8,350 nucleotides of DNA from CAYNXB01 sp964401045 (GTDB taxonomy: Bacteria > Pseudomonadota > Alphaproteobacteria > Sphingomonadales > Sphingomonadaceae), in assembly GCA_964401045.1 (NCBI GenBank), contig CAYNXB010000097.1, forward strand, positions 1 to 8,350, in the 5' to 3' direction. Below, one piece after another: positions 1-5,486 of the stretch. Below the pieces are notes generated by a model. It was given only the letters and a program-made list of their open reading frames with translations. It was not told the DNA's origin and made no database searches. The translations under genes were made by a program, and so were the position numbers. Each line of letters begins with the position of its first letter. The stretch's first letter is position 1.

Positions 1-6
1 GGTGCG

Positions 7-92
7 TGGTGGACAGGGGTGGATTCGAACCACCGTACGCTCTCGCGGGCAGATTTACAGTCTGCTGCCATTAACCACTCGGCCACCTGTCC
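7..92 (-). tRNA. tRNA-Tyr, anticodon GTA
   Basis: Read on the minus strand, this folds as a complete class II tRNA. The acceptor stem is GGACAGG (92-86) paired with CCTGTCC (17-11). The D stem is GCC/GGC. The anticodon stem is GCAGA/TCTGC, enclosing the loop CTGTAAA with anticodon GTA at 58-56. A long variable arm follows, as expected for bacterial tyrosine tRNA, then the T arm GGTGG-TTCGAAT-CCACC. The discriminator base is A (position 10) and the CCA tail is encoded (9-7). The product inserts tyrosine at UAU/UAC codons. It is transcribed away from rlmB. I could not pick out a clear -35/-10 pair upstream on the minus strand, and its terminator would lie beyond the window edge. Confidence 0.97.
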
Positions 93-237
93 ACGCGCAT
101 TTGCCGAAGCATGCCGGAAGGCGATTTTTTCCACCGCCGCGTTGGCGCCCCGAGGGGAGCCGTCCGGCCGAGAGGCGGACCCCATGGCGAAGCAGCGCTT
201 GCCTGTCAATGGGCGCGCTGGCAGGGCGTCCGCCACG

Positions 238-1026
238 ATGAGCAAAGGCAACAAACGAGCATTGCGCGGACGCGCGGGGCGCATGCAAGGCGGGCGCGGC
301 AGTGGCCGCGGCAGCGCGGGTCAGGTGCGGCTGTGGGGCCGCCACGCGGTGGAGGCGGCGCTCAACAACGCAGACCGCCAGCATCACAAGCTGTGGGCGA
401 CCCGCGAAGGCATCGCCTCCCTCGATGGGGAGCTGCCGGCGGACTTCCCGATCGAATATGCCGACGTTGCCGATCTCGGCCGGCTGGTGGCACGCGACGC
501 ACCGCACCAGGGCCTCGTGCTCGAATGCTCTCCCCTGCCCGAGCTGCATCTCGACGAGGTACTCACCGGAGATGCCGCGCGGCCGCTGGTGGTGCTCGAC
601 CAGGTAACCGATCCGCACAACCTCGGCGCGATCATGCGCTCCGCCGCGGCATTCGATGCCGCGGCGATCGTCACGCAGGACCGGCACGCGCCGCCGGAAT
701 CCGGCACCGTCGCCAAGGCCGCCTCGGGCGGGCTTGAGGTGGTGCCGTGGGTGCGCGTGGTGAACCTGTCGCGCGCTCTGGAGGAGATCGCGGAGGCCGG
801 CTACTGGCGCATCGGGCTCGACGGCGAGGCTGACGCGACACTCGCCGAAGCGCTCACCAGCGGGCCGGTGGCACTGGTGCTGGGGGCGGAGGGCGAAGGC
901 ATCCGCCAGAATGTCAGGGCGCACTGCGACGCGCTTGCGCGCCTGCCGATTGGTAACGCGATGGAAAGCCTTAATGTATCGAATGCGGCAGCTATCGCGC
1001 TTTATGCGGCGGCGATGCGTAACTAG
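238..1026 (+). CDS. rlmB: 23S rRNA (guanosine-2'-O)-methyltransferase RlmB, SpoU/TrmH family
   Basis: This is a SAM-dependent 2'-O-methyltransferase that by family modifies G2251 (E. coli numbering) in the P-loop of 23S rRNA during large-subunit assembly in the cytoplasm. With the start at 238 it has 262 residues, the usual size. Residues 1-28 form a basic Gly/Arg-rich tail. The substrate-binding domain begins at about residue 31 (LWGRHAVEAAL, 32-42). The SPOUT knot motifs are all present: motif 1 DQVTDPHNLGAIMRS (121-135, with catalytic-type Asn128 and Arg134), motif 2 VALVLGAEGEGI (211-222) and motif 3 LPIGNAMESLNVSNAAA (236-252). An in-frame ATG at 184, with AGAGG upstream, would add 18 residues. 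I prefer 238 because the residues after it resemble the N-terminus of relatives, but its ribosome site (GCAGGGCG) is weak. The 145 bases between the tRNA and this start contain no gene. The lipoprotein gene follows 19 bases downstream, probably in one operon. Yeast-type TrmH relatives share the fold, but the length and motif 3 favour RlmB. Confidence 0.93.
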   Translation: MSKGNKRALRGRAGRMQGGRGSGRGSAGQVRLWGRHAVEAALNNADRQHHKLWATREGIASLDGELPADFPIEYADVADLGRLVARDAPHQGLVLECSPLPELHLDEVLTGDAARPLVVLDQVTDPHNLGAIMRSAAAFDAAAIVTQDRHAPPESGTVAKAASGGLEVVPWVRVVNLSRALEEIAEAGYWRIGLDGEADATLAEALTSGPVALVLGAEGEGIRQNVRAHCDALARLPIGNAMESLNVSNAAAIALYAAAMRN

Positions 1027-1045
1027 GACCGCGCCAGGGGGGCAC

Positions 1046-1930
1046 ATGGGGATGATCGACAGATGGCGCCGGTGCGCCGCCGTGGGCCTGGCGATCGGGA
1101 TAGCCGCGTTGCTCTCCGCGTGCTTTCTGGCGCCGGGCAAATTCGACGCGCGGCTCGACCTCAAGCGCGACGGCACCTTCCACTTCGCATACAGCGGCCA
1201 GATCTACCTTCTGGCACTGAGCAAGCTTGCCGACGTCGCCAACAAGGCGGAGGCCGGCAGTGGCGAGTTCATCGCCCAGCCGTGCTACCAGGAGGAAGAG
1301 TTCGAGGAGCGCTCCTGCACCAGCGAGGAGATCGAGCAGCAGCGGAAGGACTGGGAAACGGCGCGCACCGAGAAGCTCGCCAGCGCCGACAAGGAGACTG
1401 CGGCGATGCGCGCGCTGCTCGGCGGGATCGACCCGGCCGATCCGGCGGCAGCGCAGGAGCTGACCGAGCGGCTGCGGCGGCAGGAAGGCTGGCGCAAGGT
1501 CGAATACAAGGGCGACGGGCTGTTCGATGTGGACTTCGCGATCGACAGCACGCTCTCGCACGATTTCGCGTTCCCCACTTTCGAACGCTTTCCGATGGGC
1601 AACTTCTTCGTCATGGCCAACCTGCGCTCCGGCAATGTGGTGCGCATCGACGCCCCAGCATTTGCGGCACAGGGCGCTGGCAACCCGTTCCAGGGGATGA
1701 TGAGCGGGATGGCGGGCGCGATGGGCGCGTTCGCCGACGACAAGGATAGCGACGGCCTTCCGCTGATCCCCGAGATGGAGGGCACCTTCACCGTGGTTAC
1801 CGACGGCGATATCCTCGCCAACAACACCGACGAAGGGCCGGTCGAAGGTCCCGGCGGCAAGATGCTGACGTGGAAGGTCAACAAGCGCACGTCCTCGCCA
1901 CCGACGGCGCTGATCCAGCTCGCGCAATAG
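1046..1930 (+). CDS. Uncharacterised lipoprotein, conserved-hypothetical type
   Basis: I do not recognise a named family. The 294-residue product starts with a basic, hydrophobic signal peptide ending in the lipobox LSAC, so Cys26 should be lipidated. The +2 residue is Phe, not Asp, which by the E. coli Lol rule favours the outer membrane. After the anchor comes a beta-type segment with the pattern LDLKRDGTFHFAYSG. Next are two cysteines (80 and 91), possibly a periplasmic disulfide, followed by a strongly charged helix (about 92-150). Then come an aromatic segment (DFAFPTFERFP), a Met/Gly-rich stretch (about 213-235) and a C-terminal strand region with TDGDILANNT (from 252) and LTWKV. The strand pattern (DG-T-F near the anchor, T-DG-N-W near the end) recalls LppM/DUF3153-like lipoproteins, which is only a resemblance. 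The start at 1046 has AGGGGGG four bases upstream; an ATG at 1052 is a close alternative. It is probably cotranscribed with rlmB and ends at a strong terminator. Confidence 0.85.
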   Translation: MGMIDRWRRCAAVGLAIGIAALLSACFLAPGKFDARLDLKRDGTFHFAYSGQIYLLALSKLADVANKAEAGSGEFIAQPCYQEEEFEERSCTSEEIEQQRKDWETARTEKLASADKETAAMRALLGGIDPADPAAAQELTERLRRQEGWRKVEYKGDGLFDVDFAIDSTLSHDFAFPTFERFPMGNFFVMANLRSGNVVRIDAPAFAAQGAGNPFQGMMSGMAGAMGAFADDKDSDGLPLIPEMEGTFTVVTDGDILANNTDEGPVEGPGGKMLTWKVNKRTSSPPTALIQLAQ

Positions 1931-1960
1931 AAAGGGCCGCCCCGAGGGACGGCCCTTTTT
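1931..1960 (+). terminator. Rho-independent terminator of the rlmB-lipoprotein unit, probably bidirectional
   Basis: Directly after the lipoprotein stop codon, AAAGGGCCG (1931-1939) pairs perfectly with CGGCCCTTT (1950-1958) around a ten-base loop, and five T residues end the structure (1956-1960). Because the stem is flanked by A on one side and T on the other, the same hairpin has a shorter T-run when read from the minus strand, where it lies 18 bases after the hup stop. It can therefore end both converging transcripts. Confidence 0.9.
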
Positions 1961-1978
1961 CGACTGACAGTCGATGAG

Positions 1979-2251
1979 TTAGTTGCAGGAATCCTTGAGG
2001 CCCTTGCCGGCCTTGAACTTAGGCTGGGTCGATGCCTTGATCGTCATCGGCTCGCCAGTGCGCGGGTTGCGCCCGGTCGAAGCCTTGCGCTTGGCGGTCG
2101 AGAAGGTGCCAAAACCCACCAACCGCACTTCGTCGCCCTTCTTGAGCGCCGCAGTAATCGAATCGAACACCCCTTCGACAGCTTTGGTCGCATCGCTCCG
2201 CGACAGACCGCTGGTATCTGCGACCGCGCCGATCAGTTCGTTCTTGTTCAT
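1979..2251 (-). CDS. hup: HU family DNA-binding protein
   Basis: This is a small histone-like protein that dimerises, bends DNA and organises the nucleoid. The 90 residues match the standard HU length. The N-terminal helices (MNKNELIGAVA..., 1-38) form the dimer base. The signature VGFGTFSTAKRKA (45-57) is followed by the DNA-binding arm with GRNPRTGE (60-67), where Pro63 is the intercalating proline, and the end PKFKAGKGLKD (77-87) is typical. The start at ATG 2251 is set by GGGGG at 2261-2257 and by family alignment; an in-frame TTG at 2263 would add four residues and is unlikely. The C-terminus reads DSCN, where the alphaproteobacterial HU proteins I know usually end DAVN, so a Cys at position 89 is unusual. 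The gene lies 154 bases downstream of lon on the same strand, the same order as lon-hupB in E. coli. IHF is less likely given the HU-type arm and length. Confidence 0.95.
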   Translation of the reverse strand: MNKNELIGAVADTSGLSRSDATKAVEGVFDSITAALKKGDEVRLVGFGTFSTAKRKASTGRNPRTGEPMTIKASTQPKFKAGKGLKDSCN

Positions 2252-2256
2252 GAATT

Positions 2257-2261
2257 CCCCC
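2257..2261 (-). promoter_or_regulatory. Ribosome-binding site of hup
   Basis: On the minus strand GGGGGAATTC immediately precedes ATG at 2251, leaving five bases between the G-run and the start codon. It supports this ATG over the in-frame TTG at 2263, because the G-run would fall inside the coding region if TTG were used. Confidence 0.6.
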
Positions 2262-2342
2262 AATGCTCGAAATGTCTCGCCGGGCGATCAGAATCGTCCC
2301 CGAACTGCGCGCGAATTGACCGACTTTTGCACAGACTGTCTA

Positions 2343-2377
2343 GGGCAAAACGCCGTTAACGGCCGCCACTTGCGGCC
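2343..2377 (-). terminator. Possible terminator of lon, two overlapping hairpins
   Basis: After the lon stop (2406) the minus strand carries GGCCGC-AAGTG-GCGGCC (2377-2361), a perfect six-base-pair stem. It overlaps the twelve-base palindrome GCCGTTAACGGC (2363-2352), which is followed by G and TTTT (2350-2347). The second hairpin plus the T-run resembles a weak intrinsic terminator. The two stems share bases 2361-2363, so they cannot both form completely. Read-through into hup is possible given the short T-run. Confidence 0.45.
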
Positions 2378-2405
2378 AATCGCGGGACAGCGGCGGCGAA
2401 TCCGT

Positions 2406-4799
2406 TCAGTGGGCGGTACGCGCGGGCGTGTCCGCGCCTCGTTCCGGCACGGGCGGCTGGCTTGCGAGGTCGTCGGCTTCCGTCCATTCGATGGGCACCG
2501 GCATGCTGGTCAGAGCATGTTCGAGCACCTGGTCGACGTGGCTCACCGCGATGATCTCGAGGCCTTCGGTGACGTTGGCCGGTATCTCGGCCAGGTCCTT
2601 CCGGTTCTCCTCGGGGATCAGTACCGTCTTGATCCCGCCGCGCAGCGCAGCGAGCAGCTTTTCCTTGAGCCCGCCGATCGGCAGCACCCGGCCGCGCAGC
2701 GTAACCTCGCCAGTCATCGCAACGTCCGGCCGCACGGTAATGCCGGTCAGGGTCGAGACGATCGAAGTGACCATGCCCACGCCGGCCGACGGGCCGTCCT
2801 TCGGCACCGCGCCCTCGGGCAAGTGGATGTGCACGTTCTTGCGCTGGAACAGCGACGGCTTGATACCATAGGCAGGCGCGCGCGCCTTCACGAAGCTGAA
2901 CGCCGCGGCGATGCTCTCGGTCATCACCTCGCCCAGCTTGCCGGTGGTCTTGACCTCGCCCTTGCCTGGCGTGGTCACGCTTTCGATGGTCAGCAACTGG
3001 CCACCCACTTCGGTCCAAGCGAGCCCGGTCACCGCGCCGACTTGGGCCTCTTCCTCGCCCATGTCGTGACGGAACTTCTGCACGCCGGCGAACTCGCCAA
3101 GATTATCCGGCGTTATGACCACGCTGGCCACTTTCTTCTCGAGAATCTGACGCAAGACCTTGCGCGCCAGCCGCGCGATCTCGCGCTCGAGCGTGCGTAC
3201 GCCCGCCTCGCGGGTGTAATGGCGGATCAGCGCGCGCAGGCCGTCCTCGGTCAGCTCGAATTCGCCCGGCTTGAGGCCATGCGCCTCGACCTGCTTGGCG
3301 ATCAGGTGACGCTGCGCGATCTCGACCTTCTCATCCTCGGTGTAGCCTTCGAGGCGGATGATCTCCATCCGGTCGAGCAGCGGCTGCGGCAGGTTGAGCG
3401 TGTTCGCGGTGGTCACGAACATGATGTCGGAAAGGTCGATGTCGAGCTCCAGGTAATGGTCCTGGAACTTCGAGTTCTGCTCAGGGTCGAGCACCTCGAG
3501 CAGCGCGCTCGCCGGATCGCCGCGGAAATCCTGACCCAGCTTGTCGATCTCATCGAGCAGGAACAACGGGTTGCTGGTCCCGGCCTTCTTCAGGTTGGTG
3601 ACGATCTTGCCCGGCAGCGATCCGATGTAGGTGCGGCGGTGACCGCGGATCTCGGCTTCGTCGCGCACGCCGCCAAGCGACTGGCGGATGAACTCGCGGC
3701 CCGTGGCACGCGCGATCGACTTGCCGAGGCTGGTCTTGCCCACGCCCGGCGGGCCAACCAGGCACAGGATCGGACCCTTGAGCTTGTTGGTGCGCGCCTG
3801 CACCGCGAGGTATTCGACGATCCGGTCTTTGACCTTCTCAAGCGCGTAGTGGTCCTCGTCGAGCACCTGCTGCGCGACGGCAATGTCTTTCTTGAGCCGG
3901 CTCTTCTTGCCCCATGGCAACCCGAGCAGCACGTCGAGATAATTGCGGATGACGGTCGCCTCGGCGCTCATCGGCTGCATGTTCTTGAGCTTCTTGAGCT
4001 CGCCGGTGGCCTTTTCGCGCGCCTCCTTCGACAGCTTGAGACTGTGGATTTTCTCCTGCAGCTCGGCAAGCTCGTTGCCTTCCTCGCCGTCGCCGCCGAG
4101 CTCGGACTGGATCGCCTTCAACTGTTCGTTGAGGTAATATTCGCGCTGGGTCTTCTCCATCTGGCGCTTCACGCGGCCGCGGATCTTGCGCTCGACCTGC
4201 AACACGGAGAGTTCCCCCTCCATGAATGAATAGACCATCTCCATCCGCTTGAGCGGATCGGCCTCGGTCAGCAGCGCCTGCTTGTCGGCGACCTTGGCCT
4301 GCAGGTTCGATGCGACCGTGTCGGCCAGGTGGCCGGCGTCGTCGATATCGGCCAGTTCCTTGTCGAGCTCTTCGGGCAGCTTCTTGTTGAGCTTGGCGTA
4401 TTCGCCGAACTGCTCGACCACGCTGCGCATCATCGCCGCGACTTCGGTTCCCCCAGCAGTCTCGGGCTCGACGATCTCCACCTGGGCGACGACGAAATCG
4501 CGCTCCTCACGCAGCCGCTCGAGACGGGCGCGAGCGACGCCTTCGACCAGCACGCGCACGGTGCCATCGGGCAGCTTGAGCAGCTGCAACACCTGGGCGA
4601 CCACGCCCATGTCATACAGATCGTCGCGCTCCGGATCGTCGCACCCGGGATCGAGCTGCGCGAGCAGGAACACGTCCTTGCTCCCTTCCATCGCCGCTTC
4701 GAGCGCGGCGACCGATTTATCGCGTCCGACGAACAGCGGGACGACGTGGGTCGGGAACACGACAATGTCGCGCAGGGGAAGAAGAGGATAAAGGCTCAT
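2406..4799 (-). CDS. lon: ATP-dependent endopeptidase La (Lon protease)
   Basis: This cytoplasmic AAA+ serine protease degrades misfolded and short-lived regulatory proteins. The 797 residues match the LonA length (E. coli 784). The N-terminal substrate-binding domain starts at once (YPLLPLRDIVVFP, 4-16), followed by a coiled-coil-rich region to about 300. The ATPase domain has Walker A GPPGVGKT (349-356) and Walker B with DEIDK (416-420). The protease domain has the catalytic Ser671 in KDGPSAG and Lys714 in GGLKEKLLAA, the expected Ser-Lys dyad. The end (from about 780) is a variable polar tail. The start is secure: an in-frame TAG lies two codons upstream of ATG 4799, although the nearest purine-rich site (AGG, 11 bases away) is weak. 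A possible heat-shock-type promoter lies at 4861-4890. hup follows downstream. No clpX precedes it; the divergent neighbour is a DUF1328 peptide. No catalytic residue is missing. Confidence 0.98.
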   Translation of the reverse strand: MSLYPLLPLRDIVVFPTHVVPLFVGRDKSVAALEAAMEGSKDVFLLAQLDPGCDDPERDDLYDMGVVAQVLQLLKLPDGTVRVLVEGVARARLERLREERDFVVAQVEIVEPETAGGTEVAAMMRSVVEQFGEYAKLNKKLPEELDKELADIDDAGHLADTVASNLQAKVADKQALLTEADPLKRMEMVYSFMEGELSVLQVERKIRGRVKRQMEKTQREYYLNEQLKAIQSELGGDGEEGNELAELQEKIHSLKLSKEAREKATGELKKLKNMQPMSAEATVIRNYLDVLLGLPWGKKSRLKKDIAVAQQVLDEDHYALEKVKDRIVEYLAVQARTNKLKGPILCLVGPPGVGKTSLGKSIARATGREFIRQSLGGVRDEAEIRGHRRTYIGSLPGKIVTNLKKAGTSNPLFLLDEIDKLGQDFRGDPASALLEVLDPEQNSKFQDHYLELDIDLSDIMFVTTANTLNLPQPLLDRMEIIRLEGYTEDEKVEIAQRHLIAKQVEAHGLKPGEFELTEDGLRALIRHYTREAGVRTLEREIARLARKVLRQILEKKVASVVITPDNLGEFAGVQKFRHDMGEEEAQVGAVTGLAWTEVGGQLLTIESVTTPGKGEVKTTGKLGEVMTESIAAAFSFVKARAPAYGIKPSLFQRKNVHIHLPEGAVPKDGPSAGVGMVTSIVSTLTGITVRPDVAMTGEVTLRGRVLPIGGLKEKLLAALRGGIKTVLIPEENRKDLAEIPANVTEGLEIIAVSHVDQVLEHALTSMPVPIEWTEADDLASQPPVPERGADTPARTAH

Positions 4800-4860
4800 A
4801 AGCTAGACAACCTGTTCAGCGGGGCTTGGGGTCCGGCCCCGCGCCCGATTTCTTGCAGGC

Positions 4861-4890
4861 AATATGGGAACAGCGCGCCATTCCCGCAAT
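4861..4890 (-). promoter_or_regulatory. Candidate heat-shock (sigma-32 type) promoter of lon
   Basis: On the minus strand TCCCATAT (4869-4862) matches the sigma-32 -10 consensus CCCCATNT at all but the first position. A TTG-containing -35 candidate, ATTGCG (4890-4885), lies 15 bases before it. The -35 is poor (only TTG agrees with CTTGAA). Transcription would begin near 4855, giving a leader of about 55 bases. Control of lon by RpoH is known in many proteobacteria, which makes the site plausible; the match alone is not proof. Confidence 0.35.
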
Positions 4891-5125
4891 CCGCGGCTTC
4901 GTCCCAGTTGTGGATGCCGATCGAGGTCGTTCGCCAGATCCAACGAAAGTGACAGGTGTGACACGGTCCTGAAGAAGAAAAATTCCGGCCCGCTCGCTCA
5001 CCGCGAAAGGCACGATTTCAGAAGGGTGAGGCGATGCATGACGCCATGCCTAACCGGATCGAGGCGTGTAGGACAGTCCGGGAACGAACCCGGCCGGCAG
5101 CGGATTGAATCGGCAACTCTGTCAA

Positions 5126-5131
5126 AAGGAG
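5126..5131 (+). promoter_or_regulatory. Strong ribosome-binding site of the DUF1328 gene
   Basis: AAGGAG lies seven bases before ATG 5139. It is the best Shine-Dalgarno match in the window and a main reason to trust this very short gene and its start. Confidence 0.85.
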
Positions 5132-5138
5132 AACTGCC

Positions 5139-5315
5139 ATGTACGGTTGGGCATTCACGCTCGCGATCATTGCGGTGATCGCCGCCATCCTCGGCTTTGG
5201 CGGCATCGCTCACGGGCTTGCCAGCATCGCCACGGTGATCTTCGTCATCGCGCTGATCGGAACGGTGATCTTCCTGTTCCTTGGCTGGAAAGCGGCAAAG
5301 ACGATCGTCGACTGA
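5139..5315 (+). CDS. DUF1328 (UPF0391) family small membrane protein
   Basis: This is a 58-residue peptide, close to the family's usual size, that should span the inner membrane twice. It begins MYGWAFTLAIIAVIAAILGF (1-20), matching the family's GWA-x-F/L-hydrophobic start. The Gly-rich turn GFGGIAHGLASIA (19-31) is the most characteristic DUF1328 feature. A second membrane segment (about 32-50, VIFVIALIGTVIFLFLG) and a short polar end KAAKTIVD follow. The family has no established biochemical role; E. coli YtjA belongs to it, and members are often reported with stress-induced genes. The start is fixed by AAGGAG seven bases upstream. It is divergent from lon and lies 171 bases before the antiporter gene, so it is probably its own transcript. 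After the stop, TGACC (5313-5317) can pair with GGTCA (5327-5331), but no T-run follows, so a terminator is not clear. Confidence 0.88.
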   Translation: MYGWAFTLAIIAVIAAILGFGGIAHGLASIATVIFVIALIGTVIFLFLGWKAAKTIVD

Positions 5316-5486
5316 CCCGGCGGGGCGGTCATTCGAACAGGCTGCGCCAAGGTCGCAAATGTGCCGCCTGCCATCACGGTGGCCGCCCCCAACCCTTCCA
5401 ATCCAGATAACCTTACAAGCCCCCTTCCCATGCTCCGTTGGTAGCGCTATCATTTGCGAATCGCGGGTCTTTGGGGGGATCGGGGC

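Larger units (their letters stand above)
4800..5138. other. Intergenic region between divergent lon and the DUF1328 gene
   Basis: This 339-base stretch holds no supportable gene; the reading frames crossing it lack ribosome sites and protein-like composition. It contains the candidate lon promoter (4861-4890) and a tandem-like repeat of TGACA (GTGACAGGTGTGACA, 4949-4963). It also has a short GC-rich hairpin CCGGG-AACGAA-CCCGG (5078-5093) in the leader of the DUF1328 gene, and that gene's strong ribosome site at its right end. I could not assign a convincing promoter for the plus-strand gene. Confidence 0.6.

Noticed and set aside
113..126. GCCGGAAGGC followed by T-run as a plus-strand terminator
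   Set aside because: The stem would have only three or four pairs, and no plus-strand transcript upstream needs ending here.
19..237. Upstream extension of the rlmB frame
   Set aside because: The first part would be translated from the antisense of tRNA-Tyr, and the residues before 238 do not resemble RlmB. Only the ATG at 184 remains a minor alternative.
55..1176. A 373-codon minus-strand frame opposite rlmB
   Set aside because: It is a shadow of rlmB, runs through the tRNA-Tyr gene, and has low-complexity Arg/His-rich composition.
1983..4229. A 748-codon open frame on the plus strand across hup and lon
   Set aside because: It lies antisense to lon and hup, whose every catalytic and signature motif is intact. 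Long antisense frames are expected in GC-rich coding DNA, and its Arg/Leu/His-rich translation resembles no protein.
5081..5110. GGAAC as a possible EcfG general-stress promoter -35 for the DUF1328 gene
   Set aside because: The expected CGTT at 16-17 bases downstream is missing (the bases there read GGATT), and GGAAC sits within a hairpin.
4864..5178. Frames on both strands between lon and the DUF1328 gene
   Set aside because: They have no ribosome site and no protein-like composition, and they overlap the well-supported start of the DUF1328 gene or the lon promoter region.
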